Counted from the first letter of the stretch, positions 46,477-56,085 are shown. The stretch: 64,000 nucleotides of DNA from Pirellulales bacterium (GCA_019694435.1 JAIBBZ010000004.1:148922-212921), one strand, 5' to 3'. The notes: generated from the letters alone by a model not told the origin. Translations and numbers: made by a program.

Positions 46477-47652
46477 ATGACCGTCTTGCAGCGCTACATC
46501 TTGGGCGAACTCTTACGCGTACTGGCGCTCACGGGCACGTCGTTGACCGGCTTCATGCTCCTGATCGGCGTGAGTGCCGAGCTGTTGCGTCAGGGGTTGG
46601 GGCCAGCCCATGTCGTCAGGATTATTCCCTATGTGCTGCCCAACGCGCTGGTGTTTTCGCTGCCCGGCGCATTGCTGTTGAGCGTGACGGTGCTCTACGG
46701 GCGGATGTCGGCCGCGAACGAGATTCTCGTGGCCAAGTCGTTCGGCATTCACCCGGCACGGTTGTTTGTCCCGACGCTGGTCATTTCGTTCTTGCTCAGC
46801 CTGGCCACGGTCTGGCTGTACGACCTGGCCGTTTCGTGGGGCTTTCGCGGCGTGCAGCAGGTCGTACTGATGTCGACCGACCAGGTCGTGTACGGCGTGC
46901 TTAAGACCCGCAAGACGTTTCAGGCCGGAGGTCTGTCGATCGTCGTGCGCGACGTGGTCGACCGCACGCTCGTCAGTCCTGTGTTGTCGTTTTCCGGCAA
47001 GGGTGATGAGCCGGGCGTGACGATCCGCGCCGAGTCGGGCGAGTTGCGGGCCGAGGGTACGGTGCTGCGATTGAAATTCCGCCATGCCACGGTCGAGATC
47101 GCTTCGCAGGCCCGGGGCCATTTTCAAGAGATCGAGCGCGAGGTGCCGCTGAACGAACTGGTCGGCAAACACGAAGCGCTGTCGTCGCCCGGTCACCTCG
47201 CATTACGCGAGATTCCCGACGAGTTGGAGCGGACACGCGAAGAACTCGCGCTGGTCCATCAAAAACGTGCTGCGGCCACCGCCTTTGGCTTGCTGAGCGG
47301 CAATCTCGGCTACCGCGACACGGGCATCCCCTTGCCCGGCGCCGAGATCAAATACATTCAGGAGCGCATCGACCGGTTGCGGACCGAGGGCCCGCGGCGG
47401 TGGGCGACCGGCTTCAGTTGCCTGTGTTTTGCCCTGGTGGGGGCGACGATGGCCGTGTGGCGCAAGCACGCGGAGATCGTCAACATCTTCTTCTCCTGCT
47501 ATGCGCCGATCCTGGTGGTCTACTATCCGCTGTTCATTTCGGCGCTCGAAATGTCCAAAAGCGGTCAGATGCCGCCGCTGGTGGTCTGGACCGGCAACCT
47601 CGTCTTGGCCGTCTGGGGGTTGCTGCTCTTGCAGCGCATCGTGCGGTACTAG
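46477..47652 (+). CDS. LptF/LptG-family lipopolysaccharide export permease
   Basis: The 391-residue protein begins LQRYILGELLRVLALTG, typical of the YjgP/YjgQ (LptF/G) family. Three N-terminal helices precede a beta-jellyroll periplasmic domain (about residues 130-290, rich in VxIRAESGELRAEG-type strands), with three helices at the C-terminus (TGFSCLCFALVGATMAV). LptF and LptG form the membrane part of the LPS extractor with LptB2. Only one permease is found here; its partner must be elsewhere. The ATG at 46477 fits the family N-terminus, and a longer start at 46432 adds an unlikely Arg-rich leader. Confidence 0.88.
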   Translation: MTVLQRYILGELLRVLALTGTSLTGFMLLIGVSAELLRQGLGPAHVVRIIPYVLPNALVFSLPGALLLSVTVLYGRMSAANEILVAKSFGIHPARLFVPTLVISFLLSLATVWLYDLAVSWGFRGVQQVVLMSTDQVVYGVLKTRKTFQAGGLSIVVRDVVDRTLVSPVLSFSGKGDEPGVTIRAESGELRAEGTVLRLKFRHATVEIASQARGHFQEIEREVPLNELVGKHEALSSPGHLALREIPDELERTREELALVHQKRAAATAFGLLSGNLGYRDTGIPLPGAEIKYIQERIDRLRTEGPRRWATGFSCLCFALVGATMAVWRKHAEIVNIFFSCYAPILVVYYPLFISALEMSKSGQMPPLVVWTGNLVLAVWGLLLLQRIVRY

Positions 47653-47678
47653 GCATTCGGCGCACGACTGCTCGCTGC

Positions 47679-47705
47679 GATGCTGCTGTGCAGTGGAGCA
47701 GCATC
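47679..47705. terminator. Possible bidirectional hairpin terminator
   Basis: A perfect 9-bp inverted repeat (GATGCTGCT-N9-AGCAGCATC) lies between two converging genes, 27 bases after the LptF/G stop and 95 before the M56 stop. No T-tract follows on either side, so it is only a probable terminator. Confidence 0.45.
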
Positions 47706-47799
47706 CGGTGAAAGAATCGCTCGCAGCCGCACCTTCCCCCACGCCGGCTAGCGAGCAATGCCGCTTGGCCGGGGCGTGGGGCCAGAGTCTGCGATGTCC

Positions 47800-49407
47800 T
47801 CAAGCGCGATCGTCGTCCTCCTCGCCTTTACCGCCGGGTTCGTCCTTGTCGTCTCGATCGCTGTTAGCGTCTCCTTCATCGTCGTCCTCGTCGTCTTCCG
47901 ACTCGAGGATTTTGCTGAGCAGCACGCCCTTGCTTGAGATCGTCAACTCGTAGGTTAATTCGCCGGCATCCGTCTCGTATTCGACCTCGGCCTCGTAAAC
48001 GGTCCGCTTCCTGGTCGTGACCTTTTCGATCTCCTCGATCTCGCCATTGCCTGCCTCGCGCTTCAGCGTGCGCCGCACCGCATGGGGCAAGTCGCTTAGT
48101 TTGACGGCGACTTCCTCCTCCTCCTCCTCTTCCTCTTCGTCCTCGCCTTCTTGCTCGTCGCTTCCTTCGGCATGGTCGTCGTCCTTGTCCTCGTCCTGCA
48201 CCTTGCCGAGCAAGACACCCTCGGCCGAGACGCGGACGTCGTAGTTCAATGCATCAAGCGTCAGGTCCGCTGCGTAGACAGCCCGACCTTTGTGCTGCTC
48301 GACTTCCACAGCCCCGATTTGGCCTCCAAGAGCCTCGAGATCCAGGATGGCTTGCACCCCCGCAGGAAGCTCGGTGAGGTCCGATTCTCGTGCCGCGGTC
48401 GGCAGGCAGGGCAGCAGTGCCAGCCCGGCCGCCAGCAGTGGATAGCTCCACCAGACCAGGCCAGGACGAAGACGCGTGTCGGCAACCATGAGGATTCTCC
48501 TCTCCAAGGTCGAGCGACCGCCGAACCCGCTGGCGAACGCCGGCAGCAGTGGCGGCGACTGTTGCGAAGTTTCCCAAGCATGAAACAGGGTCTGGGCATA
48601 GCACCGCCGCTTCGCCCGTGATTCGGCCAGGGCGATGGCGTCGCAGCACGACTCTTGCGCGGCGCGCAACTCGCGTCGCGCCCACCACGCAACCGGTTGC
48701 CACCAGCACAGGGCTACGATGGCGAATGCAAAAAGATTGATCCAATGGTCGCGGCGCGCGTAATGCGCCAGCTCGTGGGCCAAGACACAGCGCAGTTGAT
48801 CCTCCGAGAGTTCGTCGACCAGCCGCCGCGGCAGCACGACTACAGGGCCATCGCGCCGCACCCACAGCAACGGAGACACGGCCGCTTCGACCAACACGAC
48901 GCTGGGATCTCGCGCCAGTCGCATGTGCCGGGCCAACGACACGGCCAACGACGTCACCCGCGCAGCGGCCGGCTCGACGCGCCACAGGATGGTTTGCAGC
49001 CGGCGCGCCTGCCGCCAGGTAAATACGAGCACGACCGCCGTCCCAGCAAAGCTCACCAGGAGCAGTCCCGCAGGCCAGGGGACGGCCTGAGCCGGTTCGC
49101 GATCTTGCCAGGACATCTGTGGCACATCTGCCGCAGGGCGCTTCGCGGCCCTGCGCTGGACATCGCCTATGGGCGGGGCAGGCCTGTCAGCGCCCGACGG
49201 TGCGAACGCGGCGGGCAAAAGCGGCACCGGCACCACCGGCGGCGTCACCAGCTTGAGCAGCACGATCAGCCACAGCGCCTGGCGCACGGCCGGCCGCCGG
49301 TCGAGCAGCCGCAAGCGGCTCAACAACTGCACGGTGCCTGCCAGGCAGCCGGCGACCAATCCTGACAGGATCAGGTGGGTGACGAGCGCGCCCAACAGTC
49401 CGGCCAT
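47800..49407 (-). CDS. BlaR1/M56-type membrane metallopeptidase with twin PepSY-like domains
   Basis: The 535-residue protein has helices near residues 5-55, 115-131 and 225-245 that frame the zinc-protease domain. The HExxH site is in VLAHELAHYARRDHW (His211, Glu212, His215), followed by EESCCDAIAL-like AAQESCCDA. It should cleave the partner BlaI to relieve repression. From about residue 355 the C-terminus is unusual: two PepSY-like units (ELPAGVQAILDLEALGG and DLPHAVRRTLKREAGNG, each continuing to a 'GVLL-K' end), separated by an acidic linker with a nine-Glu run and followed by an acidic tail. No penicillin-binding domain is present. It lies 11 bases behind blaI. Confidence 0.9.
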   Translation of the reverse strand: MAGLLGALVTHLILSGLVAGCLAGTVQLLSRLRLLDRRPAVRQALWLIVLLKLVTPPVVPVPLLPAAFAPSGADRPAPPIGDVQRRAAKRPAADVPQMSWQDREPAQAVPWPAGLLLVSFAGTAVVLVFTWRQARRLQTILWRVEPAAARVTSLAVSLARHMRLARDPSVVLVEAAVSPLLWVRRDGPVVVLPRRLVDELSEDQLRCVLAHELAHYARRDHWINLFAFAIVALCWWQPVAWWARRELRAAQESCCDAIALAESRAKRRCYAQTLFHAWETSQQSPPLLPAFASGFGGRSTLERRILMVADTRLRPGLVWWSYPLLAAGLALLPCLPTAARESDLTELPAGVQAILDLEALGGQIGAVEVEQHKGRAVYAADLTLDALNYDVRVSAEGVLLGKVQDEDKDDDHAEGSDEQEGEDEEEEEEEEEVAVKLSDLPHAVRRTLKREAGNGEIEEIEKVTTRKRTVYEAEVEYETDAGELTYELTISSKGVLLSKILESEDDEDDDEGDANSDRDDKDEPGGKGEEDDDRA

Positions 49408-49418
49408 CGGGCACCTCG

Positions 49419-49799
49419 CTAATCCTGGATCGAATCGATGATCTTGCGGATCGCTTCGCGGTCCTTACGGCGCAACCGCGTATGCTCCACGAGCGCCAGT
49501 AGCACGGGCGCCAGCGCCCCGTTGAAATGGCTCGCCGCCAGCTTTTCGAGCTGCTGCCCGACGTACTCAGCGCGTGTGACGGTTGCGCTGAATTGATGCG
49601 CGAACCGGCTGCGGTCGCACGTCACATAGCCCTTGTCTGTCAGCCGCGCAAGCAGGCTTTTGACCGTGGCGTGCAAGGCGGCCGAGTGCTGCCCGTAGAT
49701 CGCGGCCACGATTTGGCGGACTTCGACGGGACCGTGCGTCCAGAGCACGTCGAGAATCGCCAGTTCGGTGTCGGTGACTTCGGCTTGCGGTCGCGTCAT
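49419..49799 (-). CDS. blaI: BlaI/MecI-family transcriptional repressor
   Basis: The 126-residue protein has the winged helix (VTDTELAILDVLWTHGPVEVRQIV, LHATVKSLLARLTDKGYVTC) and the C-terminal helices used for dimerisation. It should bind paired operators as a dimer and be inactivated by cleavage by the M56 partner encoded 11 bases downstream. Two matching dyads sit in its own promoter, so it is autoregulated. In planctomycetes such pairs control many things besides beta-lactamase; no beta-lactamase is seen here. Confidence 0.92.
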   Translation of the reverse strand: MTRPQAEVTDTELAILDVLWTHGPVEVRQIVAAIYGQHSAALHATVKSLLARLTDKGYVTCDRSRFAHQFSATVTRAEYVGQQLEKLAASHFNGALAPVLLALVEHTRLRRKDREAIRKIIDSIQD

Positions 49800-49820
49800 G
49801 GCAAGGGGGCTGGTAGGAAT

Positions 49821-49866
49821 TAAGGCAAGCTGCCTGAGATTCTAAGGCGTGGTGCCTTAAACGCAA
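49821..49866 (-). promoter_or_regulatory. blaI promoter with two BlaI-type operators
   Basis: Two similar 17-base dyads, TAAGGC-N5-GCCTGA (49821-49837) and TAAGGC-N5-GCCTTA (49843-49859), are spaced 22 bases centre to centre, about two helical turns. Read on the minus strand, a -10 TAGAAT (49839-49844) and a weak -35 TTGCGT (49861-49866) are separated by 16 bases. The perfect dyad fills the promoter spacer and the other lies just downstream of -10. This is the expected layout for repression by two BlaI dimers. Confidence 0.8.
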
Positions 49867-49980
49867 GCAAATTCCCACGCCCGGCAAGCGATTTTTCCGC
49901 GCGCGGACCGCCGGGTATGATTGCGGCTTCGCTTCTCGAATCCCCCCGGCCGAAAGTGGCCAGCGTTGGAGAATCACCGC

Positions 49981-51231
49981 ATGTGTTCGTCGAGTTGGGT
50001 TGGCCGAGTTGGATTTGCTGGCTGTCTGGTTGCCGTCTGCGCCGGGAGTAGCCGCGCCGCCGAGGCGCAGGTCGACACCTCGCCGCTCCCCGCGGTGCGC
50101 GTCGCGCCGGCCTTTGCGGACGTCAACTGGACCGGTTGGGACTCGGGCGAATCGAGCGGGCAGTTGACGCCGCTACGGCCGATCGTGTTGACCCACGCCG
50201 GCGACGGCACCGATCGCGCGTTTGTCGCCACGCAGCAGGGCGTGATCCACATCCTGCCCACCTCGGGCAGTGGCCCGACCGAGGTGTTCCTCGATCTCAC
50301 CAGCCAGGTGAGCTACGACGACAAGACCAACGAAGAGGGCCTCTTGGGCCTGGTCTTCCATCCGAAGTATGCCGACAACGGGCAATTCTTCGTCTACTTC
50401 ACCAATCGGCGCAAGCCGCATCAGAACGTGGTCGCCCGGTTCCACGTCGATCCAAACAATCCGAGCCGCGCGCTGCCCGATAGCCGCGAACCCCTGCTGG
50501 TGCTCGACAAGCCGTTCTGGAATCACGACGGCGGTACGCTCGCCTTCGGGCCCGACGGCATGCTCTATATCGCCGTCGGCGACGGCGGCAAGGCGAACGA
50601 CCCGTTCGAAAACGGTCAGAACCTCGGGACGCTGTTGGGCAAGATTCTGCGGATCGACGTCGACCGGCAGGACGAGGGTCGCAAGTATGCGATTCCGGCC
50701 GACAATCCGTTCGTCAAGCGCGCCAAGGCCAAGGGCGAGATCTGGGCCTACGGCCTGCGCAACGTCTGGCGCCACGCGTTCGATCGCGAGACCGGCTTGC
50801 TCTGGGCCGGCGACGTCGGCCAGGACCTGTGGGAAGAAATCGACCTGATCGAAAAGGGTGGCAACTACGGCTGGAATCGCCGCGAGGCGACCCATCCCTT
50901 CGGCCCCAACGGCGCCGAGGCCCGTGCGGACATGATCGAGCCGCTCTGGGAATACTCGCACGACGTCGGCAAGTCGATTACCGGCGGACTGGTCTATCGC
51001 GGACAAGGCGTGCCCGAGCTGCGCGGCGCATATCTCTATGCCGATTACGTCTCGCTGAAGCTTTGGGCCTTGTGGTACGACCCGAAGACGAAAAAGGTCA
51101 CGGCCAATCGCGAGCTGACCTCGCCCGGGGTGCCGGTCGTGAGCTTTGGCGAAGACGCCGCCGGCGAGGTCTACCTGCTGACGATCTCGCCGACGCAAGG
51201 CGCGATCTGGCGCTTTATGCAGCAGGATTAA
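49981..51231 (+). CDS. PQQ-dependent sugar dehydrogenase (soluble GDH / YliI type)
   Basis: The 416-residue protein has a Sec signal ([17 protein letters not shown]) and a six-bladed beta-propeller of the glucose/sorbosone dehydrogenase family. Landmarks are [75 protein letters not shown] and [14 protein letters not shown]. The conserved His and Arg in these blocks (HDGG, GLRN) contact PQQ in the family. It would oxidise aldoses in the periplasm. No PQQ synthesis genes are in the window. A GGAG site precedes ATG 49981. It is divergent from blaI and might share regulation, though the operators lie closer to blaI. Confidence 0.88.
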   Translation: MCSSSWVGRVGFAGCLVAVCAGSSRAAEAQVDTSPLPAVRVAPAFADVNWTGWDSGESSGQLTPLRPIVLTHAGDGTDRAFVATQQGVIHILPTSGSGPTEVFLDLTSQVSYDDKTNEEGLLGLVFHPKYADNGQFFVYFTNRRKPHQNVVARFHVDPNNPSRALPDSREPLLVLDKPFWNHDGGTLAFGPDGMLYIAVGDGGKANDPFENGQNLGTLLGKILRIDVDRQDEGRKYAIPADNPFVKRAKAKGEIWAYGLRNVWRHAFDRETGLLWAGDVGQDLWEEIDLIEKGGNYGWNRREATHPFGPNGAEARADMIEPLWEYSHDVGKSITGGLVYRGQGVPELRGAYLYADYVSLKLWALWYDPKTKKVTANRELTSPGVPVVSFGEDAAGEVYLLTISPTQGAIWRFMQQD

Positions 51232-51272
51232 GAGACGCCGGCCATGGGGTGCCGCGCGTCCTATACAGCGCC

Positions 51273-52154
51273 ATGCCCGAGCTGCCCGACATCACGGTCT
51301 ATCTCGAGGCGCTCGAGTCGCGAATTGTCGGCGAGCGGTTGCTGCGCGTCCGGGTCAACAGTCCCTTTCTCGTCCGCTCGTTCGAGCCGCCGCTCGCCGC
51401 GGTCGAGGGTCGCACGGTGCGTGCCTTGCGCCGCTTGGGCAAGCGGATCGCGATCGGCCTCGATGACGAGTTGTGGCTGGTCTTGCACCTGATGATTGCC
51501 GGCCGGCTGCATTGGAAGCCGCCCGGCGCGCGGCTGGCCGGCAAGTTCCAGTTGGCCGCGTTCGATTTCGACGCCGGCACGCTGCTCTTGACCGAGGCCG
51601 GCAGCAAGCGCCGCGCGGCGCTCTATGTCGTACGCGGCCCGGAGCAACTGGCCCAGCACGATCCCGGCGGCATCGACGTCTTCACGGCGACGATCGACGA
51701 GTTTCGCGCAGCCTTGCAGCGCCGCAATCATACGCTCAAGCGCGCCCTGACCGACCCGGGCCTGTTCAGCGGTATCGGCAACGCCTACTCCGACGAGATT
51801 CTGCACCGTGCCCGGCTGTCGCCCTTGCTGATGACGCAAAAGCTCGCGGATGACGCGCAGGCGCGATTGCTCGCCGCGACGCGCGAGGTGCTTGCCGAGT
51901 GGACCGAACGGTTGCGCAGCCAGGCCGGCGGTGCGTTTCCCGAGCACGTCACGGCGTTCCGGCCCGAGATGGCCGTACACGGTCGCTATGGGCAGGCGTG
52001 CCCCGTGTGCGGCGCACCGGTGCAACGGATTCGCTACGCCGAGAACGAGACGAATTATTGTCCCGGCTGCCAGACCGAGGGCCGCATCCTGGCCGACCGC
52101 TCGCTCTCGCGGCTGCTCAAAGACGACTGGCCCCGGCACTTGGACGAGTTGTAG
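51273..52154 (+). CDS. Fpg/Nei-family DNA glycosylase
   Basis: The 293-residue product starts [14 protein letters not shown]: Pro2 and Glu3 form the catalytic N-terminus (Schiff base after Met removal), though the family consensus is usually PELPEVE. The H2TH region is [26 protein letters not shown]. The C-terminal zinc finger is complete: [25 protein letters not shown] (four Cys). The enzyme removes oxidised bases and nicks the abasic site. Which lesion it prefers is uncertain; its divergent N-terminus places it in an Fpg-like side group. It lies 41 bases after the dehydrogenase gene and is likely cotranscribed. Confidence 0.9.
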   Translation: MPELPDITVYLEALESRIVGERLLRVRVNSPFLVRSFEPPLAAVEGRTVRALRRLGKRIAIGLDDELWLVLHLMIAGRLHWKPPGARLAGKFQLAAFDFDAGTLLLTEAGSKRRAALYVVRGPEQLAQHDPGGIDVFTATIDEFRAALQRRNHTLKRALTDPGLFSGIGNAYSDEILHRARLSPLLMTQKLADDAQARLLAATREVLAEWTERLRSQAGGAFPEHVTAFRPEMAVHGRYGQACPVCGAPVQRIRYAENETNYCPGCQTEGRILADRSLSRLLKDDWPRHLDEL

Positions 52155-52196
52155 CCGCCCCGTCGGGGAGACAGGCAGGACCCGAGTTGACGGACG

Positions 52197-53606
52197 TCAC
52201 TCATCCGCCGCCGGCTCTTGCGCCAGCGGCGAGTCCTTGTGCGGCAACACGTCGGGCACGATGCGCACGCCGCTGGTCACCTTCAGCGGGCCCACGCTGC
52301 CCGTGTCGAACACCAGCTCGACGAAGTAAGCGGTGAAGCCGTGCGGCGGCTCTTTGACGTGCGCGACGTACACGCCTTCGCTTTCCGGCGCGAGGGGCGC
52401 GCTCTTATACGCCTTGCCCAGCACGTCGATGCGAAAGTCGCGGGACTTCGGGTTCGTGGCCTGCCAGAGGTGCACCTCGCGCGGCGGCGTCTTGGTGGTC
52501 ACGCGGATCGCACCGTCCGACTCGAACGACCACGTATATTCCGGCCGGGGCTGGTTGCGCAGGATCAGGTCGTAGAACGCCGCCAGGCCTTCGCGCGCGT
52601 CGGAGCCCTTGAGCGAATGGCCCACGTTCGGCACGTAGCGAATGTGTTTCTCGCCGACCAGGTCGTCCCAGTAGAACCGCGACGAGTCGGGCAGGAAGAA
52701 TTCGTCGCCGGCCGCGTTGATCAGGTATTTCGGCATCGTAAAACGGTGCCGGAAGCGATAGGGGTCTTCGATCGCCATCAGCCGGTCGTTTTCGGGCGAG
52801 TTCATCCGCTCGGTGATCTTGTGCCGCACGTAGTCGTTGATGGCCGGGGCCCAAAAGCCGTAGGCGTCGTGATGGTGCATCATCGACTCGCGGACGTTGA
52901 GCACGTCGATCACGATCGGCGCGATGGCCACGACGCGCTTGTCGACCGCGGCCGTCATCCACGTGGTCCAGCCGCGCTTCGAGGCTCCGGCGATGAGAAA
53001 GCCGTCGAGCTTCATCTGGCCGCCTTCCTCCGAGGCCAGAAACGCCTCGATCGTGTCGAGGGCCCTGACGGCCGACTTCACCATCGGCAGCCGTGCCGGC
53101 CAGGTCTCGTCGCCGGTCGCCAGGTACTTGTCCCAGGTGTAGCCGATGAAGTCGTCTTCGAACCGCTTGCGGCCGTCGTTGGCGAACACCAGCGGCTGGT
53201 TGGGCACCATCTTGATCTCGGTCACCACGCTGCCGGTTGCCGCGGCGATCTTGCGGATCATCTCGTCGGCGTCTTCCGGCATCGGGCTGTCGTTGCTGCC
53301 GCCGGTGATGAACAACATGCCCTTGGTCGCCCGCAGTTGCTTCGGCTTGACCAGGTTCACCCAATGTTTCCACTCGGTGCGATTGACTTCCTCCGGCGTG
53401 CGCCAGGTTTGCGACACCATTTCGATGACGTAGGTCGTCGTTTCGGGCCCCTCGGCGCGGTGGACGACTTTCCATTGATAGCTCGCGTCGGGCTTGGCCA
53501 CGTAGCGATCGATGGGCGTTTCTTCGCCGGCGGCCCGTTGGGCCCAGGCACGATCGACCGTACCGACGCACAGCAACACAGCGAGCAAGCACAACCAGCG
53601 ACGCAT
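52197..53606 (-). CDS. PhoPQ-activated pathogenicity-related (PqaA-type) protein
   Basis: The 469-residue exported protein has a Sec signal (RRWLCLLAVLLCVGTVDRAWA) and an alpha/beta-hydrolase-like body of the PqaA family. Landmarks are IDRYVAKPDASYQWKVV, LFITGGSNDSPMP, FLIAGASKRGWTTWM (the nucleophile Ser elbow), APIVIDVLNVRESMMHH and YVPNVGHSLKGSDA (the His). PqaA was named in Salmonella for PhoPQ activation and peptide resistance; here no PhoPQ system is adjacent. Planctomycetes have several such genes. The ATG at 53606 was preferred, as it gives a normal signal peptide. Confidence 0.9.
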   Translation of the reverse strand: MRRWLCLLAVLLCVGTVDRAWAQRAAGEETPIDRYVAKPDASYQWKVVHRAEGPETTTYVIEMVSQTWRTPEEVNRTEWKHWVNLVKPKQLRATKGMLFITGGSNDSPMPEDADEMIRKIAAATGSVVTEIKMVPNQPLVFANDGRKRFEDDFIGYTWDKYLATGDETWPARLPMVKSAVRALDTIEAFLASEEGGQMKLDGFLIAGASKRGWTTWMTAAVDKRVVAIAPIVIDVLNVRESMMHHHDAYGFWAPAINDYVRHKITERMNSPENDRLMAIEDPYRFRHRFTMPKYLINAAGDEFFLPDSSRFYWDDLVGEKHIRYVPNVGHSLKGSDAREGLAAFYDLILRNQPRPEYTWSFESDGAIRVTTKTPPREVHLWQATNPKSRDFRIDVLGKAYKSAPLAPESEGVYVAHVKEPPHGFTAYFVELVFDTGSVGPLKVTSGVRIVPDVLPHKDSPLAQEPAADE

Positions 53607-53732
53607 AGGAGAAACTCGCGGCAAGAGAATCAGTAGGGCGGGGCGCCGTCCGCGCGGACGGCCAAGGCTCCGATTGTAACTGGCCCCGGCCAGCGTTGCA
53701 GCGGTCGGGCAGGAGCACGCCATGCTGCCGCT

Positions 53733-54422
53733 CTAACCGCTGCTCGCCGCGAGCAAATCGCAGATCCAAGGACTCTTGGCGCTGTCGCGCACCGACTTGC
53801 CCTGAGCGTTTTTCGCCTCGGGGCTGACGCCGCGAGCGAGCAGCGTCTCGATGATGCGGCGCTGCTGGGCGACCGCCTCGGCCGCCCCACTGCCACCGCG
53901 CCCGGAGTTCTGCACGGCCAGGTGAAAGGGTGTCGTACCGCTGCGATTTGGGAGCAGCGGATCGGCTCCGGCCTCGAGGAGCAGGCTTACGGCGTCGGCA
54001 CAGCGCGTGCGGACCGCCCGGTGCAGCGCCGTCGCACCGTTGCGGTCCGGGGCCCGCAGCTCGGCGCCCGCCTCGAGCAGGCACGCGAGCATCGCGACCT
54101 GGCGCGTTGGATCCCAGGCCGGTCCGTTCGGGTAGCCGTCGGCCGCGTAGTGCAAGGGCGCACCGCGTCGCGAGTTGTCGGCCGCTCGCGGATCGGCGCC
54201 GGCGTCGAGCAGCATCCGCGCGATCTCGACTCGATATCCGGCCGCCGCGAGATGCAGCGGCGTGTCGTTCTGATAGAGCCAATGCAAGATGGGCTGCTGA
54301 TAAAGCTTGGGCTTTGCGACTCGCGCCACGGCCAGACGGCCATCGGCCTTGAGCAGCCGCTTGACCGCCGCGCGGTCATCGGCCTCGATCGCCTCGAGCA
54401 GCGGTCCGAAGTTGTTGCTCAT
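53733..54422 (-). CDS. Cytoplasmic ankyrin-repeat protein
   Basis: The 229-residue protein consists mostly of ankyrin repeats. At least four are readable: DTPLHLAAAGYRVEIARMLL, a GAPLHYAAD unit with a loop, GATALHRAVRTRCADAVSLLL and GTTPFHLAVQNSG, plus a final IIETLLARGVSPEA. It has no signal peptide or helix for membrane insertion, so it is probably a cytosolic protein-binding scaffold. Partner unknown. The ATG at 54422 was chosen; the longer upstream frame reads Arg-rich and overlaps the efflux gene region. Confidence 0.85.
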   Translation of the reverse strand: MSNNFGPLLEAIEADDRAAVKRLLKADGRLAVARVAKPKLYQQPILHWLYQNDTPLHLAAAGYRVEIARMLLDAGADPRAADNSRRGAPLHYAADGYPNGPAWDPTRQVAMLACLLEAGAELRAPDRNGATALHRAVRTRCADAVSLLLEAGADPLLPNRSGTTPFHLAVQNSGRGGSGAAEAVAQQRRIIETLLARGVSPEAKNAQGKSVRDSAKSPWICDLLAASSG

Positions 54423-54528
54423 GATCGCCAATTCGCCGCAAGGCCCCGGCGTCACGCCAGCCCCTCGGTTGTATCGCGGTCGACGACGCAAAGCGATCGC
54501 GCTTGGTCCACGCGATCTGAGGCGGCGA

Positions 54529-56085
54529 TCAGGCTGGCGATTTTCTCGCAAAGGGAATCGCGTGCGCTCCGTGCGCCTCGGGCGGCGGCAACGGATTCGC
54601 GGGTGCCGGATTTTCAGACGGACGCACTGGCGGATCGATCCGGCTCGAATCGGGCACGGGATACGAACCTCCCAGAACGCGGCCCAATTCCGCCACGCTG
54701 CGCTGCAATGCCACGAGCGCTTCTTCGCGCTGCTCGCGGAGCTGGATGAGCTGTCGCTGGGCCGTGGCCAGGTCGAGAAAGCTGGCCGTGTTGGCGTCGT
54801 AGTTTGCCCGGACTGCGGCGACATTCTGTTCGGACGCTGGGATGAGCTTGTCGGCGTACAACGCAAGTGTGGCCCGGTTCTGCCGCACCTGCTCGACGGC
54901 CACGGTCACTTCGTACTGGATGTCGAGGACCTTCTGGTCGTATTCGGCGCGACGTTGACCGACGCGGGCCATCGCCTCGCGGACGGCACCGTGAATCCGG
55001 CTGTGGTAGAGCGGGACGTTCATGTTCAGCCCGGCTTGCGTACGGAGCTCGCTTTGCGTCGCTGAGGGCTGCCAGAAGGTGTCGTAGCGGCCAAAGAGCT
55101 CGACGTCCGGATAGTGCTGCTTGCAAGCCAAGACGACGGCGGCCTGCTCGGCCTGAATCCGTGCTCCGATCGCGGCCAGGTCCGGCCGCTGCGCAAGCGC
55201 GACGCCGTGCAGGGCATCGAGGTCCAGCTCGACTCGGGGTAGCGCAAGTGCCCGGGGCGGCAGCGGCAGCGGAGCCAGCGCCGGCTGTCTGAGCAGCACG
55301 TTGATCCGGGCCACGGCGATGCGGTGCGCTTGTTCCAGTTCCAATCGGCGCCGCTCGATGTCGCCCGCCTCGACGTCGGCCTGCAAGACGTCTTGCGCGG
55401 TGACCTGTTTGGCTTCGTATTTGGCCTGCGCCGTGTCGCGAAACTGGGCGATGATCGTCGCGTTCTGGCGGTTCAGTTCGAGTTGGCGGTCGACCAGGTA
55501 ATAGTCGTAGTAGGCGAGCTGCGTCATCTCGGTGAGCCGGACCCTGCTGTCGGCCAACTCGTTGTACGCCGCGCCGGCTTCGGCCTGGGCCTGCTGCCCG
55601 CGCCAACCGCGCTTGCCGAACCAGGGGAGCTTTTGACGCGCTTCAAAGGCGTAGGCCGGCTCCACGTCGATCGAGTGGAACGACTCGGGGGCAGCCATCG
55701 CCACGAACATCGGGTCGTCCAAGGCGACGACCTGTGGGTATCGCGCGGCGGCCGCTTGCCACGCCGCGGCCATTGCGGCGACGGTTGGGTTACGGGCCTG
55801 AACCTCGCTGACCAACATGTCGAGCGACAACTGCCCGGCGGGTTGGACCTCTTCGGCAGGCGGCAGTTCCTGCGGCGCGGCCGGCGAGGTTGGCGCTTGG
55901 AGATACGACACGCGCGCGACGGGCACCGTTCGAACCGCCAGTGGAGGGGACGCCGTAGGCGCGACCGATTGGACGGGAGCCACGGCCGCGACCGGGGGCG
56001 CAGAGTGCGGCGGCGCACCGGACCGGCAGCCGGTCAGGCCAAGGACCGACATCGCGCAAAGTTGCACAATGCGGAGCGGCGACAT
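54529..56085 (-). CDS. TolC/CusC-type outer-membrane efflux lipoprotein
   Basis: The 518-residue protein has a lipobox (SVLGLTGCRSG), a Pro/Val-rich linker, then two homologous OEP domains with long coiled helices typical of TolC. Examples are PVAAMAAAWQAAAARYPQV-type and QRPDLAAIGARIQAEQAAVV, followed by QVRQNRATLALYADKLIPASEQNVAAVRANYD. It forms the outer-membrane channel of a tripartite pump. It is divergent from the adaptor/pump genes but lies within the same locus, so it should serve the CusBA-like pump. The ATG at 56085 was selected to give the signal peptide. Confidence 0.88.
   Translation of the reverse strand: MSPLRIVQLCAMSVLGLTGCRSGAPPHSAPPVAAVAPVQSVAPTASPPLAVRTVPVARVSYLQAPTSPAAPQELPPAEEVQPAGQLSLDMLVSEVQARNPTVAAMAAAWQAAAARYPQVVALDDPMFVAMAAPESFHSIDVEPAYAFEARQKLPWFGKRGWRGQQAQAEAGAAYNELADSRVRLTEMTQLAYYDYYLVDRQLELNRQNATIIAQFRDTAQAKYEAKQVTAQDVLQADVEAGDIERRRLELEQAHRIAVARINVLLRQPALAPLPLPPRALALPRVELDLDALHGVALAQRPDLAAIGARIQAEQAAVVLACKQHYPDVELFGRYDTFWQPSATQSELRTQAGLNMNVPLYHSRIHGAVREAMARVGQRRAEYDQKVLDIQYEVTVAVEQVRQNRATLALYADKLIPASEQNVAAVRANYDANTASFLDLATAQRQLIQLREQREEALVALQRSVAELGRVLGGSYPVPDSSRIDPPVRPSENPAPANPLPPPEAHGAHAIPFARKSPA

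Noticed and set aside
48115..48150. Microsatellite-like CCT/CTC run
   Set aside because: It simply encodes the Glu-rich linker of the M56 protein on the minus strand. No separate repeat element is needed to explain it.
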